Shown here one piece after another: positions 45,759 through 54,808 of a stretch of 64,000 nt of DNA. The position numbers and the translations under genes were made by a program. A model generated the notes under the pieces. That model was given only the letters and a program-made list of their open reading frames with translations, ran no database searches and was not told where the DNA came from. Origin of the DNA: Aestuariivirga sp. GTDB lineage: Bacteria > Pseudomonadota > Alphaproteobacteria > Rhizobiales > Aestuariivirgaceae. The stretch is taken from contig JAUXUN010000069.1 of assembly GCA_030680855.1 (NCBI GenBank), forward strand, positions 1 to 64,000. The letters are read 5' to 3'. The number at the start of each line of letters is the position of its first letter. The stretch's first letter is position 1.

Positions 45759-45787
45759 TTGAGTTGTCATGGCAATTCTGCTATAGG
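45759..45787 (+). promoter_or_regulatory. candidate promoter of the small membrane protein gene
   Basis: TTGAGT (-35, 45759-45764), 17 bases, TATAGG (-10, 45782-45787), then a CACTGGC/GCCAGTG hairpin at 45793-45811 in the untranslated leader and AAGGGGG before ATG 45835. Confidence 0.5.
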
Positions 45788-45834
45788 TCTGCCACTGGCA
45801 GCGAGCCAGTGCTCGTCCACAAGGGGGACCCATA

Positions 45835-46149
45835 ATGGACATTACGTCGCTTATTATCCAACTCATCATCGGTGCCGTTGGCGGTAATGCTGCTGGCAAG
45901 GCAATGCCTGACAAGAGTCTCGGCACCTTGGGCAATACGATAGCAGGTGCGATTGGCGGATTTGGCGGCGGCCAGATTCTTGACATATTGCTTGGTAGCG
46001 GTGCCATGGCTACGGATGCTGCAGCAGGCGCTGCCGCAAGCGGCCTCGACATTGGCGCAATCATTCAGGATGTCGCCGGCGGAGGCATCGGCGGTGCGGT
46101 GCTAACCATCGTGGTGGCTCTGATCAAGGGCGCGATGAACAAGTCGTAG
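45835..46149 (+). CDS. small Gly/Ala-rich hydrophobic protein
   Basis: 104 aa with two or three hydrophobic segments rich in Gly and Ala (IIQLIIGAVGGNAAGKAMP, then IAGAIGGFGGGQILDILLG, and GGAVLTIVVALIKGAMNK). No known domain. It has its own candidate promoter, a strong ribosome site (AAGGGGGAC) and a terminator right after it, so it is probably a real, well-expressed monocistronic gene. The architecture resembles small membrane-associated proteins seen across alphaproteobacteria; function is unknown. Confidence 0.75.
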   Translation: MDITSLIIQLIIGAVGGNAAGKAMPDKSLGTLGNTIAGAIGGFGGGQILDILLGSGAMATDAAAGAAASGLDIGAIIQDVAGGGIGGAVLTIVVALIKGAMNKS

Positions 46150-46167
46150 GCTGCACGGCAGAAATTT

Positions 46168-46203
46168 CAAACGGGCGCAAGGCTACAGCGCCCGTTTTTT
46201 GTT
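46168..46203 (+). terminator. Rho-independent terminator
   Basis: AAACGGGCGC, loop, GCGCCCGTTT followed by TTTTGTTTTC. A 10-bp stem and T-run, 19 bases after the stop of the small membrane protein gene. Confidence 0.9.
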
Positions 46204-46221
46204 TTCACCTGTTCCTCACCG

Positions 46222-47202
46222 TCAAAGCTGATCGGTTGCAAAGGTATCGCACTGGCGAATATCGGTCGCCTGGTATCCGGTCCTGAACCAGCGCACACGC
46301 TGTTCCGAGGATCCATGGGTGAAGGACTCGGGAACCGCGTAGCCTTGCGAGCGCTTCTGCAGGCGGTCATCGCCAATGGCCGAGGCGGCATTCAGGGCTT
46401 CTTCAATGTCGCCATCCTCAAAGACATTTGACTGCTTGCCCCAAATGCCAGCATAACAATCGGCCTGAAGCTCCATACGCACGGAAAGCAGATTGCCCTC
46501 TTCCTTTGAAACCTGCATGCGCTTTGCCTGTACCTCGTCAGCCTTGCCAAAAAGATTCTGCAAGTGGTGGCCAACTTCATGGGCGATCACATAGCCCTGC
46601 GCCGCATCACCCGGTGCGCCCAGCTTGTTCTTCATATCCTGGTAGAAAGACAGATCGATATAGACCTTTTGGTCGCGCGGGCAGTAGAACGGACCCATCT
46701 GAGATTGCGCGCTGCCGCAGGCTGACTGCACGAAGCCGGTGAACAGAACGAGTGTCGGTTTCCGATAGATCTGCCCCATTTGCCGGAAAACGCCGTCCCA
46801 GACTCGCTCGGTTGAGCCGAGAACACGCTGGACGAAATCCTTGCCTGCATCGCCGGTCACATCGGTGGCGGTAGTGGTGGCGCCGCCTTGAACATCGCCG
46901 CCGGCCACATCTGTATTGCCCCGAGGAATGGTCATCTCGGTGTTGCTGCCGCTGTTTGGCGCCTGCATGCCGCCGCTATTCACCATGTCGAGAAGGTCGA
47001 TGCCGAACAGCAGCTTGATGGCGAAATAGGCAATGACAAGCATGACAATGGTGGAGATGCTGAAGCCGCCCCTGCCGCCGCCCATGGGAACGTTGATTCC
47101 CCGGCCGCCGCCGCCACGCGGGAAGCCAAAACCGCGGCCCATGCCACCCTGCCCCCGGCGATCCTCAACATTTTCACTGGGCTTTTCATTGTCGAGACGC
47201 AT
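46222..47202 (-). CDS. ypfJ: YpfJ-family membrane-anchored zinc metallopeptidase
   Basis: 326 aa. Gly/Arg-rich N-terminus, one membrane segment (ISTIVMLVIAYFAIKLLFGI, residues 49-68), then the neutral zinc metallopeptidase domain with HEVGH at 208-212, the downstream ELQADCYAGIWG motif with a third metal ligand, and a final GSSEQRVRWFRTGY. Four Cys may form disulfides, so the catalytic part lies outside the membrane. Substrate unknown. Confidence 0.9.
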   Translation of the reverse strand: MRLDNEKPSENVEDRRGQGGMGRGFGFPRGGGGRGINVPMGGGRGGFSISTIVMLVIAYFAIKLLFGIDLLDMVNSGGMQAPNSGSNTEMTIPRGNTDVAGGDVQGGATTTATDVTGDAGKDFVQRVLGSTERVWDGVFRQMGQIYRKPTLVLFTGFVQSACGSAQSQMGPFYCPRDQKVYIDLSFYQDMKNKLGAPGDAAQGYVIAHEVGHHLQNLFGKADEVQAKRMQVSKEEGNLLSVRMELQADCYAGIWGKQSNVFEDGDIEEALNAASAIGDDRLQKRSQGYAVPESFTHGSSEQRVRWFRTGYQATDIRQCDTFATDQL

Positions 47203-47222
47203 GGATTTCTCTCCGGTAAATT

Positions 47223-48194
47223 CTAACTGGTTTTGCTGCGGAACCTAGTGAGATCATATACTAAGTTCAGGCTGGGGGTAGCAATTCCAACCATCTGTGC
47301 CAATTCTATGACAACGCCGAGAAGTGAATCGAGTTCCGTGGGCCTTCCGGCCTCCACGTCCTGCAGCATGGAGGTGCGGTGGTTTCCGACTTTTTCCGCC
47401 ATGGCGATGCGCTCGTCGACATCCACTGAAAATTTCACGCCGAGCGCTTCGCCAACCAGGCGCGCTTCCTGCATCATGTCGCGAATGACCTTCCGTGTGC
47501 CCGGATCAGTGGCAAGCTGCAGGAGCGTTCCTTGCGTCAGGACGCTGACCGGATTGAAACTCAAGTTGCCCCAGAGCTTCAGCCAGATTTCATCGCGCAG
47601 ATTGCCGCGCACCGGGCTTTTCAATCCGGCATTCATCAGCAACTTGCTGAGCAGCATGGCGCGTGGGGTCTTTTCTCCTGAAGGCTCGGCAATCGGCAGG
47701 CGGGCACCATAGGCATGGGCGATAACGCCCGGGGCTTCCATTTCTGCGGCCTGCCAGACTACGCTGCCAAGAGCACGCTCCGGCCCCAGCCGCTCCCAAA
47801 TTTTTCCGCCGGGATCGACGCTTTCAATGCGCCGTCCCTCATAGGGGCCGCCATGCTTGTAAAAATACCACCAGGGCAAACCATTCTGGGCAAAGAGAAG
47901 GGCAGTGTCCTTGCCCAGCAAAGGCTGGAGCTGGTCCAGCACTCCGGTGAGCGCATGGGCCTTTACGGCGACAATCACGTAATCCTGCGGCCCCAGGGTT
48001 TTCGGATCAGAGGACACGCGTGGATGAACCTTGAAAGTCTCGCCGCCCTGTTTCAGGATCAGGCCGTTTGCTTCCATGGCGGCAAGATGGGGGCCGCGTG
48101 CGACCAGCGAAACTTCGGCTTCCGACTTGTGCGCCAGCCGTGCGCCGATGTAGCCGCCGATGGCGCCCGCGCCGAAGACACAGATTTTTGTCAT
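47223..48194 (-). CDS. panE: 2-dehydropantoate 2-reductase family (PanE/ApbA)
   Basis: 323 aa. N-terminal Rossmann motif CVFGAGAIGGYIGARLAHKS, VIVAVKAHAL, then the C-terminal helical domain with LMNAGLKSPVR, the catalytic Lys/Asn region NLSFNPVSVLTQGTL and HRTSMLQDVEAGRPTELDSL. PanE reduces ketopantoate for pantothenate synthesis. Overlap with the acyl-CoA ligase gene (ATGA) suggests that this copy may instead belong to a catabolic unit; several paralogues often occur in Hyphomicrobiales. Confidence 0.85.
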   Translation of the reverse strand: MTKICVFGAGAIGGYIGARLAHKSEAEVSLVARGPHLAAMEANGLILKQGGETFKVHPRVSSDPKTLGPQDYVIVAVKAHALTGVLDQLQPLLGKDTALLFAQNGLPWWYFYKHGGPYEGRRIESVDPGGKIWERLGPERALGSVVWQAAEMEAPGVIAHAYGARLPIAEPSGEKTPRAMLLSKLLMNAGLKSPVRGNLRDEIWLKLWGNLSFNPVSVLTQGTLLQLATDPGTRKVIRDMMQEARLVGEALGVKFSVDVDERIAMAEKVGNHRTSMLQDVEAGRPTELDSLLGVVIELAQMVGIATPSLNLVYDLTRFRSKTS

Positions 48195-49693
48195 GCCAAG
48201 CCCAGTTTCTGCGCCAGGCCGATGCGCTGCAATTTACCCGTGGCGCCTTTGGGAATTTCGCTCAGAAAATAGACCCGGTTGGGCACTTTGAACGCCGCGA
48301 GCTTTTCGTTCACAAAGTCGCGCAACTCCCTTTCGGTTGCCACGGCACCATCTTTGAGGACAACGACGGCGGCAACATCCTCGCCGAGCTTGTCATGGGG
48401 AACGGCAAAAGCCAGGGCCTGCTGGACAGCAGCGTGATCAAGCAGCGCCTCATCGATTTCAGCAGGCGAAATCTTTTCACCGCCGCGGTTGATGATTTCC
48501 TTGAGGCGCCCGGTGATCTTGAGATAGCCGTCCTCGTCCATGTAGCCCTGGTCGCCGGTGTGAAACCAGCCATGGGCAAATGCGGTTTCATTGGCCTCGG
48601 GGTTGTTCTCATAGCCCTTGGTCACGTTGGGCCCGCGGGTTACGACTTCGCCCTCCTTGCCGGCTTTCAGGATTTTTCCGGCGGGCGACATGATGGCAAC
48701 TTTCGGACCCGCCGCGCAGCCGACGAAGCCGGCCTTACGCTTGTCCGGCGGCAACTGGTTGCTGGTCATCTGATGAGCGTTTTCGGTCATGGCATAGGCT
48801 TCAATCACCGGACAGCCGAAAGCCGCTTCCAATTGGTTGAACACGGGTATCGGCAGGGAGGCGGAGCTTGAGCGGATCAGCCGCATGGGATGGGCCTTGA
48901 TCACCACTATATTCCTTTCGGCGCGCGAGAGGATGGCCTGGTGCATGGTCGGCACGGCCGTGTACCAGGTGGGTCTTGCCTCTTCCAGCCAGCCAAAAAA
49001 TTTCAGGGCGTTGAATCCCGGCGTGCAGAATACCGAACCACCGCCAGAGAGCGTTGCCAGCACTGCCGCGACCAGGCCGTGAATGTGAAACAGCGGCATG
49101 ATGTTCAGGCAGCGGTCGGCGCTGATCAGGCGCAGGGTGCGGGCAACGTTGTTGGCCGAAGCCGTGAGGTTGCCCTGCGTCAGCGGCACGATCTTTGGCC
49201 TCGAGGTTGTGCCGGACGTGTGCAGCACAAGCGCTGTTTCATCGGTGCTCAAAAAGCCGTCATCCGGAGTTTCGCCACGGGTGAGCGGGTGCAAGGAAAA
49301 ATCGCCGGCAAGCTCATGGGGCTCGAGGTCAATTATTGAAATGCCAAGGCTTGCCGCGGCTGCCACGGCGGGCGAGACACTGCCGCCATCAACGATCAGC
49401 GCCTTGATGTCCAGATCTTCCATATAGTAGCGGAATTCATCCTCGCGGAATGCTGGATTGAGCGGGGCCGTGATGCAGGCGGCGGAAACGGTGAGAAAAG
49501 CCGTGGCCATCAGCGGACCATTGGGCAGGACGATGGCCACCTTGTCGGTGCGGCCAAGGCCCGCCCCGTTCAGGCTTCGCAGGGTTTTTTCAACCAGTGC
49601 GGCCAGCCCCTCATAGGTCATGGGGTTTCGCTCCGGGGCGGCAATCGCAATCGCTGATGGATCGGCCCGGGTGATGAAATCAACTATGGTCAT
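48191..49693 (-). CDS. acyl-CoA ligase (AMP-forming), oxalate-CoA-ligase-like
   Basis: 500 aa from ATG 49693. ANL superfamily: P-loop LHTSGTTSRPKIVPLTQGN, A5-type motif AYAMTENAHQMTSNQLPP, GWFHTGDQGYMDEDGYLKITGRLKEIINRGGEKISP and the C-terminal lysine in PKGATGKLQR. The N-terminal and mid patterns resemble the Pcs60/AAE3 group, so oxalate or a similar small acid could be the substrate, but this is a guess. Translationally coupled to the panE-like gene downstream. Confidence 0.85.
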   Translation of the reverse strand: MTIVDFITRADPSAIAIAAPERNPMTYEGLAALVEKTLRSLNGAGLGRTDKVAIVLPNGPLMATAFLTVSAACITAPLNPAFREDEFRYYMEDLDIKALIVDGGSVSPAVAAAASLGISIIDLEPHELAGDFSLHPLTRGETPDDGFLSTDETALVLHTSGTTSRPKIVPLTQGNLTASANNVARTLRLISADRCLNIMPLFHIHGLVAAVLATLSGGGSVFCTPGFNALKFFGWLEEARPTWYTAVPTMHQAILSRAERNIVVIKAHPMRLIRSSSASLPIPVFNQLEAAFGCPVIEAYAMTENAHQMTSNQLPPDKRKAGFVGCAAGPKVAIMSPAGKILKAGKEGEVVTRGPNVTKGYENNPEANETAFAHGWFHTGDQGYMDEDGYLKITGRLKEIINRGGEKISPAEIDEALLDHAAVQQALAFAVPHDKLGEDVAAVVVLKDGAVATERELRDFVNEKLAAFKVPNRVYFLSEIPKGATGKLQRIGLAQKLGLA

Positions 49694-49773
49694 GTCCCAC
49701 CTTTGGTAGGTTTTCTCAAAACCGTCAACCGCAAGCAATTGAAGACAAGGGTTCTATCCGCTATGAGGCGGGC

Positions 49774-51399
49774 ATGACCGACAGACTCGTCATTGCGCTG
49801 GCCCAGTTGAACCCAACGCTGGGTGCCATTCAAGCCAATATGGCCAAGGCGCGGGCTGCCTGCCTCGATGCGGCGGGAGCTGATCTTGTGCTGTTTCCGG
49901 AGCTCTTTATTTGCGGCTATCCGCCGGAAGATCTGGTCTTGCGACCGAGTTTTGTGGCCCAATGCAAGACGGCGCTTGAGGACCTGGCAAAGGACACAAT
50001 GAACGGCCCGGCCATTCTCATGGGCACTCCGTGGGCTGAAGGTGGCAAGTTGTATAATGCAGTAGCGCTTCTCAGCGGCGGCAAGATTGAGACTTTGCGA
50101 TTCAAGCATGACTTGCCGAATTACGGCGTGTTTGACGAAAAGCGGGTGTTTCAGGCGGGCCCTGCCCCCGGCCCCATTTCCTTCAAAGGGGTGCGCCTCG
50201 GGGTTCCCATCTGCGAGGATATCTGGACCGAGGAAACCTGCGAAACCCTGGCGGAAACCGGAGCTGAAATATTGCTTGTTCCCAATGGCTCGCCGTTCGA
50301 GGGCAACAAGGATGATGTGCGGCTCAATCTGGTGGTGGCGCGGGTTACCGAAACGGGCCTGCCCATGGCCTATCTCAACCAGGTGTGCGGGCAGGATGAA
50401 CTGGTGTTTGATGGCGCCTCCTTTGTACTGAATGCGGACCGGTCGCTGGCGGTACAGATGCCGATGTTTGTCGAGGACGTCACGCTCACGGAATGGACAC
50501 GCGGCGAAAATGGCTGGCGCGTGACACCGGGCACCATTGCCAAGCTTCCCGAAGGTGAAGAGGAAACCTGGAAGGCCTGCGTGCTGGGACTCAAGGATTA
50601 TGTGGAGAAGAACCGCTTTCCCGGCGTGGTGCTGGGCCTTTCCGGCGGTATTGACTCAGCGGTCGTTGCGGCCATGGCGGTTGATGCGCTGGGCAAGGAA
50701 CGGGCGCATTGCGTGATGCTGCCTTACGCCTACACGAGCAAGGACAGCCTCGTCGATGCCGAGGCCTGCGCCAGGCTTCTGGGGGTGCGCTATGACGTGG
50801 TGCCGATCAGGGAGCCGGTGGAAGGATTTCTTTCGACGCTGAAGCCAATGTTCGATGGCAAGAACATTGATGTGACGGAAGAGAACATTCAGTCGCGCAC
50901 GCGCGGCGTCATTCTCATGGCGATTTCCAACAAGTTCGGGTCCATGGTTCTGACCACCGGCAACAAGTCGGAAATGTCGGTGGGCTATGCCACGCTTTAT
51001 GGCGACATGAATGGCGGCTTCAATCCGATCAAGGATGTTTACAAGACGCAGGTGTTCCGGCTGGCGAAGTGGCGCAATACGCAGAGTTTCGTGATCCCCG
51101 AGCGCATCATCACAAAGCCGCCCACGGCGGAGTTGCGTGAGAACCAGAAGGACCAGGACACGCTGCCGCCTTACGAAGTGCTGGATGACATTCTGCAGGG
51201 CCTGGTGGAAGAGGAACTGCCGATTGCGGCAATCGTCAAGCGCGGCCATGACGAGGCGCTGGTAAAGCGCATCCAGCACATGCTCTACATCGCCGAATAC
51301 AAGCGGAGGCAGGCGGCGCCGGGCGTCAAGATCACCCGGCGCAATTTCGGCCGCGACCGGCGCTATCCAATCACCAATGCGTTCCGGGACAAAGCGTAA
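49774..51399 (+). CDS. nadE: glutamine-dependent NAD+ synthase
   Basis: 541 aa. N-terminal nitrilase-type glutaminase domain (LFPELFICGYPPEDL with catalytic Glu, FKHDLPNYGVFDEKRVF with Lys, VPICEDIW with Cys) and C-terminal synthetase domain with the PP-loop LGLSGGIDSAVVA and LTTGNKSEMSVGYATLYGDM. Makes NAD from nicotinate adenine dinucleotide. Its TAA abuts the gltX ATG with no gap. Confidence 0.96.
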   Translation: MTDRLVIALAQLNPTLGAIQANMAKARAACLDAAGADLVLFPELFICGYPPEDLVLRPSFVAQCKTALEDLAKDTMNGPAILMGTPWAEGGKLYNAVALLSGGKIETLRFKHDLPNYGVFDEKRVFQAGPAPGPISFKGVRLGVPICEDIWTEETCETLAETGAEILLVPNGSPFEGNKDDVRLNLVVARVTETGLPMAYLNQVCGQDELVFDGASFVLNADRSLAVQMPMFVEDVTLTEWTRGENGWRVTPGTIAKLPEGEEETWKACVLGLKDYVEKNRFPGVVLGLSGGIDSAVVAAMAVDALGKERAHCVMLPYAYTSKDSLVDAEACARLLGVRYDVVPIREPVEGFLSTLKPMFDGKNIDVTEENIQSRTRGVILMAISNKFGSMVLTTGNKSEMSVGYATLYGDMNGGFNPIKDVYKTQVFRLAKWRNTQSFVIPERIITKPPTAELRENQKDQDTLPPYEVLDDILQGLVEEELPIAAIVKRGHDEALVKRIQHMLYIAEYKRRQAAPGVKITRRNFGRDRRYPITNAFRDKA

Positions 51400-52716
51400 A
51401 TGACAATTCTCCGTTTTGCCCCCTCGCCCACGGGCCGCATTCACATCGGCAATGGGCGCACTGCCATTCTCAACTGGCTGATGGCGCAGAAAACCGGCGG
51501 GCAGTTCATCCTGCGCTATGATGATACGGATGTGGCGCGCTCGAAGACCGAACATGCGGAGGCCATAGCCGCCGATCTGGACTGGCTGGGCATCAAGCCG
51601 GCGCGGGTTGAGTACCAGTCGAAGCGTTTCAACAAGTATCATGCGGCGGCAGACAAACTGCGGGCCTCCGGCCATCTCTACGCATGTTATGAATCAGCCG
51701 ACGAACTGGACCGCAGGCGCAAGCGGCAACTGGCGCGGCATCAGCCGCCTATCTATGACCGCGCTGCACTCAAGCTGACCGCTGATGACCGCGCCAAGCT
51801 GGAAGCGGAGGGCCGCAAGCCCCATTGGCGGTTCAAGCTCGATCACACAACAGTGGAATGGACCGATCTTGTCCGTGGGGCCCAGCATATTGATACGGCG
51901 ACCTTGTCCGATCCGGTTCTGATCCGCGAGGATGGCAGCTATCTCTACCCGCTGCCATCGGTTGTCGATGATATCGAGTTTGGCATCACCCATGTGATCC
52001 GCGGCGAAGATCATGTGGTGAACGCGGCGGTGCAAATTGAAATCACCCGGGCGTTGGGCGGTGCTGTTCCAGCTTATGCACATCACAGCCTCTTGACGGG
52101 GGCGGATGGTGCGGGATTGTCGAAACGTTTGGGATCGCTCTCCATCGGCGCCATGCGCGAGAATGGCCTTGAGGCCATGGCGGTTGTCAGCATTGCTGCG
52201 CTTCTCGGCACCTCTGATTCCATTCATCCGTGCGCAGACTACAGGGAACTGGTGGAAGGCTTCGATCTCGCCAAGCTGTCGCGCGCGCCTGCCCGATTTG
52301 ACGAGGCGGAGCTCAATCACCTCAACGCCAAGCTCCTGCACATGCTGCCGTGGGATACGGTGAAGGACAGGCTGGATTATGGGAGCGAAGTTTTCTGGCT
52401 GGCGGTGCGCGGCAATCTGGAAAAGCTTTCGGATGCAAAGGCCTGGCATGAAATCATCGCTGGCGGGATCATTCCGATTGTCGCCGCCGAAGATCGCGGT
52501 TTTGTGAGCGATGCGGCAAAATCACTCCCCGCCGAGCCCTGGGATTCCACCACCTGGAAGATCTGGACCGATGCCCTGAAGCTTGCGAGCGGCCGCAAGG
52601 GCAAACAGCTTTTCATGCCGCTGCGCCTGGCACTTACGGGCTTGGATCACGGCCCTGAATTGGCAGCCCTCCTGCCCCTGATCGGCCGCCAGAAGGCTAT
52701 GGACCGCCTCGCCTAA
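51400..52716 (+). CDS. gltX: glutamyl-tRNA synthetase
   Basis: 438 aa, at the short end of the family and typical of the second alphaproteobacterial GltX. Motifs [20 protein letters not shown] (HIGH as HIGN), [27 protein letters not shown] and [10 protein letters not shown] (KMSKS variant). Charges tRNA-Glu and perhaps tRNA-Gln, to be transamidated. A second gltX would be expected elsewhere in the genome. Its last 16 bases are duplicated 259 bases downstream. Confidence 0.93.
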   Translation: MTILRFAPSPTGRIHIGNGRTAILNWLMAQKTGGQFILRYDDTDVARSKTEHAEAIAADLDWLGIKPARVEYQSKRFNKYHAAADKLRASGHLYACYESADELDRRRKRQLARHQPPIYDRAALKLTADDRAKLEAEGRKPHWRFKLDHTTVEWTDLVRGAQHIDTATLSDPVLIREDGSYLYPLPSVVDDIEFGITHVIRGEDHVVNAAVQIEITRALGGAVPAYAHHSLLTGADGAGLSKRLGSLSIGAMRENGLEAMAVVSIAALLGTSDSIHPCADYRELVEGFDLAKLSRAPARFDEAELNHLNAKLLHMLPWDTVKDRLDYGSEVFWLAVRGNLEKLSDAKAWHEIIAGGIIPIVAAEDRGFVSDAAKSLPAEPWDSTTWKIWTDALKLASGRKGKQLFMPLRLALTGLDHGPELAALLPLIGRQKAMDRLA

Positions 52717-52974
52717 CCCCCTCATCCTGAGGTGCGAGCAGCGCGAGCCTCGACGGATAAACCGCACACGGCGACAAGCTGCCCTTCGAGGCACGGCTTC
52801 GCCGTGCGCCTCAGGGTGAGGAACCAATTCAATGGCTTCAATCAAGAAACAACTAGGATTAAAATGATCACTTACCGCGTCAAACTTGCACCAGATTCAA
52901 ATCCATCAACATCGTGATTTCCGACGTTCCGGCGTCCTGAATTCCCAAAAGTCAACTCTGGACCGCCTCGCCTA
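52700..52974. mobile_element. 259-bp insertion bounded by 16-bp direct repeats, with a family C palindrome
   Basis: TGGACCGCCTCGCCTA occurs at 52700-52715 (end of gltX) and again at 52959-52974. Between them lie a palindromic repeat (about 52718-52826: CCTCATCCTGAGGTGCGAGC, then CCCTTCGAGGCACGGCTTCG and a closing CCTCAGGGTGAGG) and a remnant that looks like an antitoxin gene. The palindrome is the type scattered through Rhizobiales genomes. The direct repeats look like a duplication made on insertion. No transposase is present. Confidence 0.65.
52864..52947 (+). pseudogene. possible hicB antitoxin remnant
   Basis: ATG 52864 begins MITYRVKLAPDSNPSTS and stops. The opening matches the N-terminus of HicB-type antitoxins, and the continuation in a neighbouring frame reads IVISDVPA, similar to the LVTFPDVPE strand that follows in intact copies. 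A frameshift and loss of the rest would explain it. Only about 25 codons remain, so this is a weak call. Confidence 0.35.
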
Positions 52975-52994
52975 GTTGCGCGATAGTGGCGGGC

Positions 52995-53630
52995 ATGATC
53001 CTTGTTGGGCAATATGACTCGCCGTTTGTGCGTCGCGTTGCGGTTACGCTGCACCACTATCACATGCCGTTCGAGCGCAACACGCTCTCGGTGTTTTCCC
53101 AGGCCAAGAAAATGCAGAAGATCAATCCGCTGATCCGCATTCCTTCGCTCGAACTGGCCTCCGGCGAAATCCTCATCGATTCCTGGGCCATCATTGACTA
53201 CCTCGATGAACTGGCGGGACCAGCGCGGGCCCTGACGCCGAGCCATGGCCCCGAGCGCCGCAAGGTTCTGCAGGCCGTGGCGCTGGCGGCGGGCACCACC
53301 GAGAAGGCCGGTGCGGTGAGCTATGAGCGCTACTTCCATCCCAGCAAGATGCTGAGCAGGGAGTGGGAGGAGCGCTGCCTTGACCAGCTTCAGGCGGGGC
53401 TGCAGCAACTGGAAAAGGATTGCGGTACGCCGTGGTATGCCGACCTGCACATGAGCCAGGCGGATGTCACTATCGGCTGCCTGATCGGTTATGTTAAGCT
53501 GCGGGTGCCTGAAGCCTTTCCGGCCAGCAAATTTCCCAAGCTTCATGCCCTATCGCTCCACTGCGAAATGCGCGAGGAGTTCGTGAAGTCGCGCATATCA
53601 GCCGATGAAGTCATGCCGGCGAGAAAATAG
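52995..53630 (+). CDS. glutathione S-transferase family protein
   Basis: 211 aa. Thioredoxin-like N-terminal domain (LVGQYDSPFVRRVAVTLHHY with catalytic Ser, NPLIRIPSLEL cis-Pro loop, IDSWAIIDYLDE in the glutathione-binding region) and an all-helical C-terminal domain (SQADVTIGCLIGYV). Substrate not predictable. ATG 52995 is preferred over GTG 52986. It starts 20 bases after the insertion's right direct repeat. Confidence 0.85.
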   Translation: MILVGQYDSPFVRRVAVTLHHYHMPFERNTLSVFSQAKKMQKINPLIRIPSLELASGEILIDSWAIIDYLDELAGPARALTPSHGPERRKVLQAVALAAGTTEKAGAVSYERYFHPSKMLSREWEERCLDQLQAGLQQLEKDCGTPWYADLHMSQADVTIGCLIGYVKLRVPEAFPASKFPKLHALSLHCEMREEFVKSRISADEVMPARK

Positions 53631-53631
53631 C

Positions 53632-54168
53632 GTGGACGCCAGGACCGTTGTGGATTTCTGGGTGCTGGCGGGGGAGGAACGCTGGTTCACCAAGGACGCC
53701 GCTTTTGACGGGGCGCTGGCGGTGCGTTTTGGAGATGCGCTGAAGCAGGCGCGGCTTGGCGCATTCGATCACTGGGCCGAAACGCCAGAAGGCGCCTTGG
53801 GTCTTGTCATCCTGCTTGACCAGGTTTCGCGCAATACCCTTCGCGGCAGCCCGCTGGCTTTTGCCGGAGACGCGAAGGCGCTGGCGCTCGCCAAGGCAGC
53901 GGTGGGCCGGGGATATCACCAGAAGCTGGTGCCGCCGCTTGCCATGTGGCTTTTCATGCCGTTCGAACATGCGGAAGACCTTGATGCGCAGAACCGCTGT
54001 GTTGCCCTGTTTGGAACGTTGGGGCTCCCCGGGATGGTCTATTATGCCCAGTTGCATCTGGACATCATCGCCCGCTTTGGCCGGTTTCCGCACCGCAATG
54101 CGGTTCTCGGTAGAAAATCGACTGCGGAAGAAATCGCCTTCCTGCAGGCGGGCGGCTTTTCCAGATAA
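53632..54168 (+). CDS. DUF924 family protein
   Basis: 178 aa. DUF924 blocks: VVDFWVLAGEERWFTKDAAF, WAETPEGALGLVILLDQVSR and NTLRGSPLAFAGDAKALALA, LAMWLFMPFEHAEDLDAQNR, FGRFPHRNAVLGR. The family is soluble, all-helical and of unknown function, often beside GST genes as here. GTG 53632 follows the GST stop by one base and gives the normal start; ATG 53605 would overlap. Confidence 0.88.
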   Translation: MDARTVVDFWVLAGEERWFTKDAAFDGALAVRFGDALKQARLGAFDHWAETPEGALGLVILLDQVSRNTLRGSPLAFAGDAKALALAKAAVGRGYHQKLVPPLAMWLFMPFEHAEDLDAQNRCVALFGTLGLPGMVYYAQLHLDIIARFGRFPHRNAVLGRKSTAEEIAFLQAGGFSR

Positions 54169-54175
54169 TAGGTTT

Positions 54176-54808
54176 CTACTTCGGCATGGGAATGATGCTG
54201 CTACCCGGCACGGCGTACCCTTTTACCACGGCGGGCCGCGCCGCGATGGCGAGGTACCAGCGCTTTACATGCGGATAGTCGTTCAGGTCAATGCGATGCC
54301 TTTCATGCCGCGCAGCCCAGGGGAATGTTGCAATGTCGGCAATGGAATAATCACCCGCCATGAACTCGAAATTTTCCAATAACGTGTCGAGTACACGGTA
54401 GAGCCGCCTGGCCTCGGCGGCGAACCATTCTTCGGCAAAGGGCGCCTTGCCGGGATTGTAAAACAGGAAATAATGGGCGCGGCCCAGCATGGGGCCAAAA
54501 TTTCCCATCTGCCACATCAGCCATTCATTGACCTTGATGCGCTTTGCAAATTCCTGCGGATAGAACTTGCCCACCTTCTCGGCGAGATACATGAGTATGG
54601 CGCCGGATTCAAAAACCGAAATTCCATTGTCTGTGTCGACAATGGCCGGAATCTTGTTGCTGGGAGAAATCTTGAGAAAGTCGGGCGCAAATTGCTCACG
54701 CTTGCCGAGGTTGACGGGATGAACGGTGTAGTCCAGCCCAATCTCTTCAAGACCAATAGAGATCTTCCGGCCATTGGGGGTGCTCCAGGTATAAAGTTCA
54801 ATGGTCAT
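54176..54808 (-). CDS. GST-like disulfide-bond oxidoreductase (YfcG/Nu class)
   Basis: 210 aa. TWSTPNGRKISIGLEEIGLD contains the Thr-Pro-Asn-Gly motif of the YfcG/Nu class, then SPNKIPAIVD-like SPSNKIPAIVDTD and FESGAILMYLAEK. Nu-class members bind two glutathiones and act as disulfide reductases. The C-terminal helical domain holds WQMGNFGPMLGRAHYF. Its end is 7 bases from the convergent DUF924 stop and its start overlaps the PhnD-like gene by 11 bases. Confidence 0.87.
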   Translation of the reverse strand: MTIELYTWSTPNGRKISIGLEEIGLDYTVHPVNLGKREQFAPDFLKISPSNKIPAIVDTDNGISVFESGAILMYLAEKVGKFYPQEFAKRIKVNEWLMWQMGNFGPMLGRAHYFLFYNPGKAPFAEEWFAAEARRLYRVLDTLLENFEFMAGDYSIADIATFPWAARHERHRIDLNDYPHVKRWYLAIAARPAVVKGYAVPGSSIIPMPK

